From NCBI RefSeq assembly GCF_000368965.1, contig NZ_KB849780.1, positions 930,145 through 994,144 of the forward strand: a stretch of DNA of 64,000 nucleotides. The letters are read 5' to 3'. The number at the start of each line of letters is the position of its first letter. The first letter of the stretch is position 1. Below, piece after piece: positions 25,128 to 33,312 of this stretch. This DNA is from Acinetobacter calcoaceticus DSM 30006 = CIP 81.8. Its GTDB lineage: Bacteria > Pseudomonadota > Gammaproteobacteria > Pseudomonadales > Moraxellaceae. The translations under genes and the position numbers were made by a program. The notes under the pieces were generated by a model. That model made no database searches, was not told the origin of the DNA, and saw only the letters and a program-made list of their open reading frames with translations.

Positions 25128-26768
25128 ATGACAAATCAGATCTGGTTAGATGAATATAAGCAATGGAATATTGAAAGTATGATTACTTTGCCTGATGAAC
25201 AAACTTCACTTCTCGATTTTTGGGACAACAGTTTTAATAAGTTTCAGCAAAGAAATGCGTTCATATTTGCAGATAAATCTTTTTCTTATGCTGAAATCGA
25301 TTTATATAGCCGACAAGTAGCAACATTCTTGCAAAGTTTAGGGTTAGAAAAAGGTACACGTGTTGCTGTAATGATGCCCAATATTATTCAATACCCGATT
25401 ATTTCACTTGCCGTGATTCGCGCAGGTTACATTCTGGTCAATATTAATCCACTCTATACCGCACGTGAATTAAAGCATCAATTAAATGATGCAGGCGCAA
25501 AAGTCTTATTTATATTGGAACAGTTTTTACCTGTTTATGAGGCTGTCAAAGAGCAGGTGTCGGTTGAGCAGATTATTACCACCACAATGACTGAAATGTT
25601 AGTCGAACAACCTGCTGAATTAGACACATCAGATTCAAAAAACTATAGTTTTAAGCAAATCTTATTGAAAGTAGATGCCCAAGACTATATACGTCCTGAA
25701 CTTGTTCTTGATGATACTGTGCTTTTGCAATATACGGGTGGAACAACAGGTGTATCAAAAGGTGCGGAATTAACCCATAAAAATATTGTCGCCAATTTAT
25801 TACAAAATAATGTGGTTTTTAAAAGCTACTTTGGTGACCGAGATGCTCTTGAAGATGAAATAGCGATCTGTGCTTTACCGCTTTATCATATTTTTGGTTT
25901 TACTGTCTGTTTATTGCATAGCGCAATGAATAAAGGTTATGCCACTGTTTTAGTTCCAAACCCGCGTGATTTAGACGCTCTCGTGCATTGTTTTGAAAAG
26001 TATCGCCCTACGGTTTTTCCTGCTGTAAATACTTTATTTAATGCGCTACTTAATCATGAAGGCTTTAATAAATTGGACCATAGCCGTTTGGAAATTACCA
26101 CAGGCGGCGGTATGGCAATTTTAAAATCTACCGCCGATGGATGGGAAAAACTGACAGGACGTATTATCCGTGAAGGATATGGCTTATCAGAAACCTCACC
26201 AGTTGCTACTTTTAACCCGCCCATCTCTAATCTTTTTAGTGGCACGATCGGTATTCCTGTACCGAGTACGGATATTGCTATTTTGAATGATGAAGGTAAT
26301 CAGTTAGCACCCGGTGAAACTGGAGAAATTGCAATTCGTGGCCCGCAGGTCATGAAAGGTTATTGGAATTTACCTGAAGAAACTAAAGCAGTCATGACGG
26401 ATGATGGTTTCTTTAGAACGGGTGATATTGGTTTCATGAATGAAAAAGGCTATACCAAAATTATTGACCGTAAGAAAGACATGATTTTAGTTTCAGGTTT
26501 TAATGTTTTTCCAAATGAAATTGAAGAGGTTCTAGCTCAACACCCAAAAATTTTGGAAGTCGCTGTGGTTGGCATTGCAGATGAAAAATCGGGTGAAGTG
26601 CCTAAAGCCTTTATTGTTAAAAAAGATGACTCTTTATCGGTTGAAGAAATCCAGACTTATGCAAAAGAAAACCTGACAGGCTACAAACAACCACGCTATA
26701 TTCAATTTATTAATGAATTACCCAAGTCGAATGTGGGTAAAATTTTAAGAAAAGAACTAAAGGTTTAA
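25128..26768 (+). CDS. Long-chain fatty acid-CoA ligase (AMP-binding)
   Basis: The 546-residue enzyme shows the adenylate-forming signatures in order: LQYTGGTTGVSKGAELTHKN (about residues 203-222), EGYGLSETSP (about 348-357), the FFRTGDIGF segment (about 424), DRKKDMILVSGFNVFPNEIE (about 445-464) and the catalytic lysine in SNVGKILRKEL near the C-terminus. It would activate the imported acid to its CoA ester for the two acyl-CoA dehydrogenases encoded upstream. AAAGGACGATAAG precedes the ATG. Confidence 0.92.
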   Translation: MTNQIWLDEYKQWNIESMITLPDEQTSLLDFWDNSFNKFQQRNAFIFADKSFSYAEIDLYSRQVATFLQSLGLEKGTRVAVMMPNIIQYPIISLAVIRAGYILVNINPLYTARELKHQLNDAGAKVLFILEQFLPVYEAVKEQVSVEQIITTTMTEMLVEQPAELDTSDSKNYSFKQILLKVDAQDYIRPELVLDDTVLLQYTGGTTGVSKGAELTHKNIVANLLQNNVVFKSYFGDRDALEDEIAICALPLYHIFGFTVCLLHSAMNKGYATVLVPNPRDLDALVHCFEKYRPTVFPAVNTLFNALLNHEGFNKLDHSRLEITTGGGMAILKSTADGWEKLTGRIIREGYGLSETSPVATFNPPISNLFSGTIGIPVPSTDIAILNDEGNQLAPGETGEIAIRGPQVMKGYWNLPEETKAVMTDDGFFRTGDIGFMNEKGYTKIIDRKKDMILVSGFNVFPNEIEEVLAQHPKILEVAVVGIADEKSGEVPKAFIVKKDDSLSVEEIQTYAKENLTGYKQPRYIQFINELPKSNVGKILRKELKV

Positions 26769-26852
26769 TAAGAATTTTTAATTTTTTAATTAAAAACATA
26801 AGCGTATGGAACTAGAAGCTCCATAAATAAATGGAAAAAAAGGAATGAGATT

Positions 26853-27737
26853 ATGGGTTCAGGATTAATTACCGTATTTTTACCAATTGCACTTGCAATT
26901 ATTATGGCTGGTTTAGGTCTAGAGCTGACCGTAAATGACTTCAAACGCGTACGACAACACCCAAAAGCGGTCTTTATCGCATTATTTTGCCAACTCGTTA
27001 TTTTAGTCAGTATTGCTTTTATTATTTGTAAGGTTCTTGCTTTACCACCAATGCTTGCTGTTGGATTAATGCTCCTTTCTGCGTCACCGGGCGGGCCAAC
27101 TGCTAATTTATTTAGTTATCTCTATAAAGGTGATATCGCTTTAAATATTACTTTAACGGCTATAAATTCGGTGATTGCTGCCTTTACACTTCCATTAATT
27201 GTGAATTTTGCAATACAACACTTTATGGAAAATGGACAAAATGTAGGTTTGCAATTCTCTAAAATCATACAAGTTTTCCTCATTATTTTAGTGCCCGTGG
27301 GTATTGGGATGTTAGTCCGTCATTTTTCACCGCATATGGCTGAAAAGCTTAATAAACCTGTGCGTATTTTTGCTATCGTTTTTCTCGTATCCATCATCAT
27401 ATTGGCAATTGCGCGAGATTACCAAAATCTGATGACGTATATTGGGCAAATTGGATTGGCAACTTTGCTGTTCTGCGTATGTAGTTTAATGGTTGGCTAT
27501 TTTGTTCCACGATTATTCGGTGTAAATAGCTTTCAGGCAAAAGCTTGTGCGTTTGAAATTGGGATTCATAACAGTACCTTAGCCATGACCATTGCGTTTA
27601 CAGTAATGGCAAGCAATATGGCCGCTATGCCAGCAGCAGTTTATTCATTATTTATGTACATTGTTGCAGCAATTTTTGGCACATTGTTAAATCGTCTAGA
27701 AAAGAAAGAGATGGCACAAATATCAACTACTACCTAA
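26853..27737 (+). CDS. BASS family (bile acid:sodium symporter-like) transporter
   Basis: The 294-residue membrane protein has about nine to ten hydrophobic helices and the BASS-family features: LMLLSASPGGPTANLFSYL (about residues 70-88) in the first crossover helix and CAFEIGIHNSTLAMTIAF (about 230-247) in the second. Bacterial members import bile acids, keto acids or other organic anions with sodium. It is the last gene of the operon and would carry the substrate across the inner membrane after FadL. A terminator follows at 27806. Confidence 0.87.
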   Translation: MGSGLITVFLPIALAIIMAGLGLELTVNDFKRVRQHPKAVFIALFCQLVILVSIAFIICKVLALPPMLAVGLMLLSASPGGPTANLFSYLYKGDIALNITLTAINSVIAAFTLPLIVNFAIQHFMENGQNVGLQFSKIIQVFLIILVPVGIGMLVRHFSPHMAEKLNKPVRIFAIVFLVSIIILAIARDYQNLMTYIGQIGLATLLFCVCSLMVGYFVPRLFGVNSFQAKACAFEIGIHNSTLAMTIAFTVMASNMAAMPAAVYSLFMYIVAAIFGTLLNRLEKKEMAQISTTT

Positions 27738-27805
27738 AACGAACTTAATATCTTGCAGATAAAGATATTTAACTACCACCAGATGATTATGATTTGAATT
27801 AAAAG

Positions 27806-27829
27806 AGGAGGCTAGTACCTCCTTTTTTA
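27806..27829 (+). terminator. Terminator of the lipid catabolism operon
   Basis: AGGAGG (27806-27811) pairs with CCTCCT (27818-27823) around a six-base loop; six further T bases follow. Confidence 0.8.
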
Positions 27830-27998
27830 GTCTCAAAATTTAAAATATTTATGGCTGAGTAAGCGCAGTCACAATAAAAAGACAGCTTTAGAATGCTGTT
27901 ATAAAAGCAAATTGTTAAGCCAATATTTAAGGTTTTTCTTAATTGTGTAATTAAATGAAAAACAATAATTAATTAAATAATTTCTAGCCAATTTCACA

Positions 27999-28027
27999 TT
28001 GACACCTTAATTTTTGAAGATTACCAT
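27999..28027 (+). promoter_or_regulatory. Sigma70-type promoter of the C4-like RNA, copy 2
   Basis: TTGACA (27999-28004), 17-base spacer, TACCAT (28022-28027), identical hexamers to the other two copies. Confidence 0.75.
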
Positions 28028-28032
28028 TTGCG

Positions 28033-28207
28033 GGCTGGCCACATTGCCAGGCAGTTTTGACAGACTGCTCATGAACTTCCACATCAGAGTTATTCCTTCT
28101 GAGGAATACCTTTGTGTGGGGAAACACTCGTTCCCTCCCGTAGCGGTAGGACGGGAGAGGGACACCTTCGGGTGTGCTAGTTTAAGTTCATGCTAGTCTG
28201 TCAACCC
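28033..28207 (+). ncRNA. C4-like structured antisense RNA, copy 2
   Basis: The long helix is TTGACAGACT (28057-28066) with AGTCTGTCAA (28195-28204), then CATGAACTT (28070-28078) with AAGTTCATG (28184-28192). Compared with copy 1 most bases in the second part differ on both arms, yet pairing is complete. The CTGGC/GCCAG, TTCCT/AGGAA, CTCCCGT/ACGGGAG and ACACC-TTCG-GGTGT hairpins are unchanged. The loop TCCTT (28094-28098) is complementary to AAGGA (28260-28264) of the leader ribosome site. Confidence 0.75.
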
Positions 28208-28212
28208 TCTTT

Positions 28213-28267
28213 CGTTCTGCCACCATAATTTCTAATGTTTCGGCAGAACTCCAAATAAAAAGGAGTT
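28213..28267 (+). promoter_or_regulatory. Overlapping hairpins at the leader ribosome site, copy 2
   Basis: A GTTCTGCC/GGCAGAAC stem precedes and overlaps the AACTCC (28247-28252) / GGAGTT (28262-28267) stem, which includes the ribosome site AAGGAG (28260-28265). The same two helices occur in the other cassettes. Confidence 0.65.
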
Positions 28268-28271
28268 GGCT

Positions 28272-28328
28272 TTGTACATTCATCATTTCTTGGCAGCCAT
28301 TGCCAAATTTTATAACGACACAACTTAA
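28272..28328 (+). CDS. 18-residue leader peptide, copy 2 (TTG start)
   Basis: TTG lies six bases after AAGGAG. The peptide MYIHHFLAAIAKFYNDTT keeps the length and pattern of the other two leaders despite several base changes, and stays open although the downstream tetR is broken. Function is inferred only from position, by analogy with icd in phage P1. Confidence 0.6.
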   Translation: MYIHHFLAAIAKFYNDTT

Positions 28329-28421
28329 TCACTTTAAAGCAGTTTGATTGCCATTAGGCTTATCGGACTTTAAATCGTCACGACCAAAAAACTTAGCAAC
28401 AATAAAACTTGAGATGTGCCA

Positions 28422-28457
28422 AGCGCAGTCTTTATGGCTTTGCTATGCCTTTTTTTC
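28422..28457 (+). terminator. Terminator-like hairpin between leader ORF and tetR, copy 2
   Basis: AGCGCAGTC (28422-28430) can pair with GGCTTTGCT (28436-28444) with a mismatch; ATGCC and a run of eight T follow. Same position as in the other cassettes. Confidence 0.45.
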
Positions 28458-28522
28458 TCCCAAAAAGGGTAATGGCTTTTTAATCTCTTTTAGAAACAAC
28501 AAGAATTTATAACGGTAAAACT

Positions 28523-29003
28523 ATGCCAACTTTAGAAACATCTTCCAAAAAATTACAGGTTATTCATACCGCAATAGAGCTGTTCAATCTCTATGGATTT
28601 CACAATACGGGCGTAGACTTAATCGCCAAAGAATCCAAAATTCCTAAAGCCACTTTTTACAACTACTTTCACTCAAAAGAACGCCTTATTGAAACGTGCG
28701 TATCCTTTCAAAAAAAACGACTGAAAGAAGAAGTGCTGGCAATTATTTACTCAAGCCGTTACCGAACCTCAACCGATAAACTCAAAGAGATTATTGTTTT
28801 ACATGGCAATTGAATATAGAAAATGGTTACTTCGAGAGCTTTTTGATTTAGTCTTTAGTTTGGAAACTCATGCGTTAAAACCAAGTGCTGATATGGTTTT
28901 AAACTTAATTGATGGCCTGATGTTCCTGATTTTAAGCTCAAATAGTTTGGAGGATAGGGATGTGGTGGTGGGGAGGTTTTGGGGAATGTTTGATAATGAT
29001 TAA
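28523..29003 (+). pseudogene. TetR gene of cassette copy 2, broken by an 80-bp deletion
   Basis: The first 96 codons match the copy 1 TetR almost exactly (DNA-binding domain intact), then the frame stops at 28813. From ACATGGCAATTGAATATAG the sequence continues in another frame with the copy 1 C-terminal half, ending at 29003. In copy 1 ACATGTCAATT (6563) and ACATGGCAATT (6643) stand 80 bases apart, and copy 2 has one fused version. The deletion therefore joined two near-identical 11-base repeats and shifted the frame. A 96-residue fragment with a DNA-binding domain but no dimerisation domain could still be made. Confidence 0.9.
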
Positions 29004-29167
29004 TTCTAAATTTTACTAATTAAAGGTAAAATGGTGAGTTTTATACAACAGAAGCAAGAGAACATTATATGACTAATTGGGTTTCTGAAATCAGAGCATA
29101 ATTTAATTTTTTAAGTAAAGTTATAACTGTAGATCATGAAAACTAAAGAAATAATGAGGTAATTTTA

Positions 29168-29443
29168 ATGCAAGATGTGAGAGTAGGCTTATTAATACTT
29201 GAAAATAAAGAAATCGAAAATATTGCTGAAGTCTATTCTTTTGAACAAATTAGAGAAATACTTGTTTTTGCTCTATCTGATAGTACTCCAGAATATTGGA
29301 CAATATTAGCTCTAAACTTGTTGAATAAAAAACCTGAGTATATTTCTGATGAAATAATATTAATACTTAAAGAAATAGTAGGCATGCCAAAAAAATATAC
29401 ACAAAAAACTAGACATGAGGCATTAAAAATATTTAAAAACTAG
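29168..29443 (+). CDS. Small hypothetical protein, possible immunity-type
   Basis: A 91-residue acidic, helical protein without signal peptide. Its pattern (FALSDSTPEYWTILALNLLN, then NKKPEYISDEIILILKEIV) resembles HEAT-like helical-pair immunity proteins paired with contact-dependent toxins, but I cannot assign a family, and no toxin gene lies next to it. AATGAGGTAATTTTA precedes the ATG. It may be an orphan immunity gene left in an accessory island. Confidence 0.5.
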   Translation: MQDVRVGLLILENKEIENIAEVYSFEQIREILVFALSDSTPEYWTILALNLLNKKPEYISDEIILILKEIVGMPKKYTQKTRHEALKIFKN

Positions 29444-29964
29444 CATGGAAATATTAATTAGGGAGGCTATGTGAATTGAATTTTTCAAAGAATATAGTGG
29501 TTAATGTAAAATAGAAATGACTATGTATAGATTGGATATACCGCAGTGCAAATTATGATTGAGCCATCAGTTCTTAGAACCAGATCTCCATTTTTTATTA
29601 TTACTAAAAATTTCTTTATTTTTATATGGGATTTTTGATCCTGACTTTCACTTGGCGCAATAGATGATGTAACAGGTGCATGTCAAGGGTATTATTATGT
29701 ACTACCGACAAAATTTATGAGAATGGCTTTTCTTTCGTCTACAAATTAAATTCCATAAATGCGAAAGCGTTTTTTTGTAAAAAGTTAAATACAGAATTGT
29801 CTGTATGTTTTGCTATACTAAATAATTTTTGGCGGAGCTTTTCTTTTATAGAGTTTTAAATTTTTTAATTTCAGAATAAAAGTAAATATAGATTAGATAA
29901 ATTATTGACTGTTAGAATTTAAAAATATAGTTTGTCTTTTTTTATTTCAACGAACTAAGAAATT
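29444..29964. other. Gene-free AT-rich stretch
   Basis: No ORF above about 20 codons with a good ribosome site was found. It includes a roughly 100-bp repeat (29743-29843) shared with 32551-32655 and short ORF-like fragments that look like decayed coding sequence. Confidence 0.5.
29743..29843 (+). repeat. Intergenic hairpin-rich repeat, copy A
   Basis: It aligns with 32551-32655: CATAAATG, a short GAAA/GATA-loop hairpin with T run, an ATACAGA-ATTG-TCTGTAT hairpin (about 29790-29807), then CTAAAT, TTGG and GGAGCTTTT. The hairpin stems are kept while linkers vary. It may be an untranslated regulatory RNA or a tandem terminator. Confidence 0.5.
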
Positions 29965-30273
29965 ATGAATAAATATCTACTATTAATACTTGCAACATCC
30001 ACTCTTTCTTTGACGGGTTGCGCACAAATGATTCCAGCTCAAGCTACTAAACTTGAAAATGGAAATTATATGATTCAGACCACTTCTAATATTTTGGGTT
30101 CTAATGAAGCAATGGAAAACAAAGTAAACAAAAAGGCTGAAACTGTTTGTGATGGTAAAGGCTTTAGTGAAATAAATAATAATCATCAAACCCATAGCCA
30201 ACAGATATATACAGCTCAAGTAATTACAACAGGCACCTATAAGACCTTCAATAAGACTATTAAATGTAATTAA
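29965..30273 (+). CDS. Small lipoprotein
   Basis: The 102-residue product has a lipoprotein signal (ATSTLSLTGCAQ; lipobox LTGC, Cys19). The mature part is polar, with one further cysteine in ETVCDGKG (about residue 68) and one near the C-terminus, which may form a disulfide. The GxNYxIQTxS pattern resembles small exported proteins common in Acinetobacter; no named family is assigned. A terminator follows at 30296. It would sit in the outer membrane facing the periplasm. Confidence 0.7.
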   Translation: MNKYLLLILATSTLSLTGCAQMIPAQATKLENGNYMIQTTSNILGSNEAMENKVNKKAETVCDGKGFSEINNNHQTHSQQIYTAQVITTGTYKTFNKTIKCN

Positions 30274-30295
30274 TCACTTTTATAGATAGCAATTG

Positions 30296-30317
30296 AACCC
30301 ACTTCAGTGGGTTTTTT
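30296..30317 (+). terminator. Terminator after the small lipoprotein gene
   Basis: AACCCAC pairs with GTGGGTT around TTCA, followed by further T bases. Confidence 0.8.
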
Positions 30318-30487
30318 AATAGTTGATTTTAATTTGCCGAACGCTTTACGGCACAGGAAACCCGCTTTGATTTAGTCTTGGTAGTTTTTCTTTTTTTGAA
30401 CATTCTTGTTCACAGTTGAGAAATTTTAAGATTTTTAAATCTATCATAGTGTTAATATAAGCAAGTTTAATATTAATTAACTGTAAT

Positions 30488-31243
30488 ATGGATTATATGA
30501 ATAAATTGCATAAGAATGAATCTCCGGAAATGATTCTAGCTTTTGAGAAAGCTATAAGTACATTTAAATATTTTTGGCGAGAACTCTATTGGGAATATCG
30601 ACGAATTGTTCCTGCTCTAGAGCTGGCTTATGTGAAATGTGCATTTATCCAAGAAAACCCTGAGGATAAAAATCAACCTTTGATTGAGTATATGTGGATT
30701 GATTAAGTTGATTTTGATGGGAGTACAATTTCAGGAACTTTGTTAAACGAACCTTATATTATTGATAATGTGCAAGCTGGTGAGACCGTAAAGCTTCAAT
30801 TTGAGTCCATAGTTGATTGGATGTTTTTATCTAATGGCACTGTTCATGGTGGGTTTACGATTCAAGAATATCGTAAAACTTTAGATGCAGTAAATCGTAA
30901 AGAATATGATGAGGCATGGGGGATTGATTTTGGCAATCCTGATGAAATTTTTCTAGTTTATGATCAGAAAAATTGTCCCGAAAATCTCGCTGAACATCCC
31001 ATGTGTAAGAATATTTTGGATCAGTTCATAGACGTTATAAATGCAACCCCTAAAATGATTACTGAAAAAGATGAAAGTGGTAATCAATTGCTACATCGTG
31101 AGGTTGTAGCGGGTAATTATTTATTTGTCCAAGAACTTTTAAGGTTGAATACTAATAAGTTAGAAGTGAATAATCAATCAATGACTCCTTTAGATTTGGC
31201 TCATAAGATGGGGTGGACCAATATAGTAAATTTACTTAATTAG
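30488..31243 (+). pseudogene. DUF2314-ankyrin protein interrupted by one in-frame stop
   Basis: Two open stretches in the same frame, 30488-30706 and the codons after it to 31243, are separated only by TAA at 30704-30706. Reading through gives EYMWID, stop, VDFDGSTISGTLLNEPYI, the usual continuity of a DUF2314 domain (full domain about residues 40-145). A C-terminal ankyrin-like part (GNQLLHREVVAGNYLFVQEL) follows. The protein would be about 251 residues. A single base change (for example CAA to TAA) explains the break. The second part could restart at TTG 30740, but the DUF2314 domain would be split. Confidence 0.8.
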
Positions 31244-31252
31244 CATTGACCT

Positions 31253-31276
31253 AAACCCTCTAATGGAGGGTTTTTT
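31253..31276 (+). terminator. Terminator after the DUF2314-ankyrin gene
   Basis: AAACCCTC (31253-31260) pairs with GAGGGTTT (31266-31273), and the T run continues. Confidence 0.8.
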
Positions 31277-31520
31277 AATGGGTGAAATTTATGAAAAATA
31301 AAATCTGCTTTCAAGTACTAATACGGTATATGTTATCAAGGATAAAATTCATCAATGATCTTGAGAATTGACCCAAAAAATTTAAGTTCATCTAATAAAG
31401 GTCAGCTTTTCTATTACATATTGCTTTAAGTATATACAGAAACCTCGCTAAAACGAGTTGGAACGCTACAAAGGTGGATGATAAGTTAAATTCCACTCTT
31501 CCCAATAAGTGAGGTGAGCA

Positions 31521-31661
31521 ATGAAATTGTTAGCTTTGTTCAGTATGGGAGTTGCAGTGAGTTATTGGTATAAAACTATAAAAAATAGCAAGCCAGCTCT
31601 TCTGAAACCAACTTTTGATGAAATAGTAAAAAACTTTGTATTAGCAGAATTTAAAGCCTAA
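31521..31661 (+). CDS. 46-residue hydrophobic peptide, copy 2
   Basis: The ORF has the same GAGGTGA ribosome site as copy 1. The peptide differs from copy 1 at three positions (Ala to Val, Glu to Lys, Asn to Lys), so the tail is more basic while the hydrophobic start MKLLALFSMGVA is kept. Such a pair could be an exported or membrane-active peptide. No antisense promoter was identified. Confidence 0.65.
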   Translation: MKLLALFSMGVAVSYWYKTIKNSKPALLKPTFDEIVKNFVLAEFKA

Positions 31662-31689
31662 TACATACCGTTAATTTTAATTAAATAAA

Positions 31690-31715
31690 AAGCTCATCGG
31701 AAGGTGGGCTTTTTT
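31690..31715 (+). terminator. Terminator of the small-peptide unit, copy 2
   Basis: AAGCTCATC pairs with GGTGGGCTT around GGAA, followed by TTTT. Confidence 0.85.
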
Positions 31716-31760
31716 GTACATAGGAGATATGTGACTTAGCATAAACGTATTTTCATACTT

Positions 31761-32024
31761 TTATTCTGTATCTTTTTTATTTAACTCCTCAAACATTTTA
31801 TATTGCTCTTCAAATATTTTTTCATGGTTCTTCACGGTCTGTAAATACTTAACACACTCAGGGCACTTTTCTAAAATTAATGATTGTTCAAGTCTTATAA
31901 TTATTTCTTTGTTTAGTGAGTGGGAGTTGCTCTTTGCTGCATTTGTAAGTTTTTCGCGAAGTTCTATAGGTAAGCGCAAGCTATATTGAGGCGATATAGG
32001 TTCGCCATCATTGATATTTGTCAT
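31761..32024 (-). CDS. Arc-type ribbon-helix-helix DNA-binding protein
   Basis: The 87-residue protein has an Arc-like ribbon-helix-helix domain: a strand QYSLRLPIELREKL (about residues 13-26), then helices through NAAKSNSHSLNKEIIIRLEQ (about 28-47). The rest is a helical tail with a CPEC pair (about 54-57). Arc-family proteins of this size are frequent in prophages and accessory islands. It may repress itself or neighbouring island genes. It is the only clear regulator within the second island. Confidence 0.8.
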   Translation of the reverse strand: MTNINDGEPISPQYSLRLPIELREKLTNAAKSNSHSLNKEIIIRLEQSLILEKCPECVKYLQTVKNHEKIFEEQYKMFEELNKKDTE

Positions 32025-32228
32025 AGTTATTCCATCCCTGTAATAGATTTTTGTTATAAAGTAAGACTTAAAGATAATTGTAGGACAATTTGAACTAAAA
32101 AACAGTACATAGTACTTTTTACTGAATAAAAGATTTCTTAAATGCTGATTTTTTTGAGCTGAATATCTGAAATTGGATGTAACTAAACACGAGTATTAAA
32201 TATAGAAATGAATTCCAAGGGGTAGGTT

Positions 32229-32525
32229 ATGAAAAAAATTCTATTAAGTTATTTGATTGTTTTAAGTGGCGTTGGGTGTGCAACCAATGAACCTCAAGAA
32301 ACCCCATTAGAAGTAAAGCCTAAAGATACCTATTGCAATCCCAGTGATGCTAAAAAGCTCATAGGGCAATCTCTTCCGAGTGAGGCAGAGTTAAAGAAAA
32401 TAACTAATGCAGGCGTTGTGCGGATTTCTCGTAAAGGTGAACCTGTAAGGTCAGACTTACATTATGATCGACTGAGTGTTGTGATTGATAACGAATCGAA
32501 GATCATCTATTCAAACTGTAGTTAA
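32229..32525 (+). CDS. I78-type peptidase inhibitor lipoprotein, copy 1
   Basis: The 98-residue product has a lipoprotein signal (LIVLSGVGCATNE; lipobox VGC, Cys17). The mature part follows the inhibitor I78 family: C....DAKKLIGQ (about residues 36-49), ITNAGVVRISRKGEPV (about 60-75), then YDRLSVVIDNESKIIYSNC. Cysteines at both ends probably form a disulfide. I78 proteins inhibit serine peptidases; here it would act at the cell envelope. A paralogue lies at 33313 and a protease-prodomain-like protein at 33871. AAGGGGTAGGTT precedes the ATG. Confidence 0.85.
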   Translation: MKKILLSYLIVLSGVGCATNEPQETPLEVKPKDTYCNPSDAKKLIGQSLPSEAELKKITNAGVVRISRKGEPVRSDLHYDRLSVVIDNESKIIYSNCS

Positions 32526-32550
32526 GTTGATAAATAAAATCAAAGTATTC

Positions 32551-32655
32551 ATTTAAATTTCATAAATGTGATAGCATTTTTTTTGGGATATATCTGAATA
32601 CAGAATAGTCTGTACATTAGGTCCTGCTAAATATCGATTATTGGTGGGGCTTTTT
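32551..32655 (+). repeat. Intergenic hairpin-rich repeat, copy B
   Basis: It pairs with copy A (29743-29843): AATGT-GATA-GCATT with a T run, the ATACAGA-ATAG-TCTGTAC hairpin, and a final terminator hairpin (32621-32655). Confidence 0.5.
32621..32655 (+). terminator. Terminator with CTAAATATCGATTATTGG core
   Basis: GTCCTGCTAA (32621-32630) pairs, with several G-U pairs, to TTGGTGGGGC (32641-32650); TTTTTATTTT follows. The loop is the same as at 33220 although the stem differs. Confidence 0.65.
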
Positions 32656-32701
32656 ATTTTTTATTTGGTATATTTGAGATTCAACATCTTGAGTAATTAT
32701 T

Positions 32702-33124
32702 ATGACGATTAGAATTGATTTAGTTCAAGGCAGGACAAGCTATCATGATCGTTATGATAGAAATCCTGATTTACTGTTTATCAGTTTACAGACTTACGAA
32801 GATATCTTGCATGACCCAAACACCGATTTAAGCAAAAACTTTAATAATTTTTATGGTTGTGAAGTCATTACAGTGAACTCTTTAAATATTGATTATATAT
32901 TTTTTGAGAAAACCGATTTGGATGCTGCACTTGAAAAGTATATAAGCCAAAGAACCCAATTGATAACTATTCCAAAGCATTTGCCCTCACATAGTACATC
33001 AGCTCCTACAAACTCCAAACTACGGTCTATTGAAGATGATTTTACTTTAGAAAATTTACAAATTGAAGAGAAGATAATTGTTGCTTACCGGCAATCTCAA
33101 GAAAGTAAAAAATTAGATTTTTAA
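32702..33124 (+). CDS. Hypothetical protein
   Basis: The 140-residue protein is not recognised. It has no signal peptide or membrane helix. The N-terminal part (LVQGRTSYHDRYDRNPDLLF) and the middle (YEDILHDPNTDLSKNFNNFYGC) are mixed alpha/beta; the last third is a low-complexity Ser/Thr/Pro linker followed by an acidic helix. It has its own terminator at 33123, so it is a single-gene unit between the two I78 genes. It could be cytoplasmic and unrelated to the envelope proteins around it. Confidence 0.6.
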   Translation: MTIRIDLVQGRTSYHDRYDRNPDLLFISLQTYEDILHDPNTDLSKNFNNFYGCEVITVNSLNIDYIFFEKTDLDAALEKYISQRTQLITIPKHLPSHSTSAPTNSKLRSIEDDFTLENLQIEEKIIVAYRQSQESKKLDF

Positions 33125-33144
33125 GAGCCGAAAGGCTCTTTTTT
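33123..33144 (+). terminator. Terminator overlapping the stop of the 32702 gene
   Basis: AAGAGCC pairs with GGCTCTT around a GAAA loop, followed by T bases. Confidence 0.85.
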
Positions 33145-33219
33145 AATGGAAATAATGTACGTCTTCTATGTCCTATATCTTAATTATAAGTACCAGTATT
33201 GAACATGTTTTTGCAGAGA

Positions 33220-33256
33220 AAGCCTCGCTAAATATCGATTATTGGCAGGGCTTTCT
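33220..33256 (+). terminator. Terminator with CTAAATATCGATTATTGG core, second
   Basis: AAGCC.CGCTAA pairs with TTGGC.GGGCTTT with one mismatch, sharing its loop with the 32621 element. Confidence 0.6.
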
Positions 33257-33312
33257 ATCTTTTAACTCATGATATATTGGTATCAATTGAATAATTAATA
33301 AAGTTAATAAGT

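Larger units (their letters stand above)
27915..29003 (+). repeat. C4-like RNA / leader peptide / TetR cassette, copy 2
   Basis: Same order of parts as copy 1 and very similar throughout, except that the TetR gene has an 80-bp internal deletion. The left flank (27895-27962) matches the remnant at 3659-3726. It lies between the lipid operon terminator and the second AT-rich island. Confidence 0.85.
31413..31715 (+). repeat. 300-bp duplicated unit with small-peptide gene, copy 2
   Basis: Second copy of 11415-11718, with the same leader hairpin CTCG/CGAG, ORF and terminator. The stretch 31277-31412 before it holds nothing I can name. The two copies sit in the two AT-rich islands, each behind a C4/TetR cassette. 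Confidence 0.85.

Noticed and set aside
29743..33256. Integron-like gene cassette array with attC sites
   Set aside because: Small single genes separated by hairpins recall an integron, but no conserved attC core pairs and no integrase were found.
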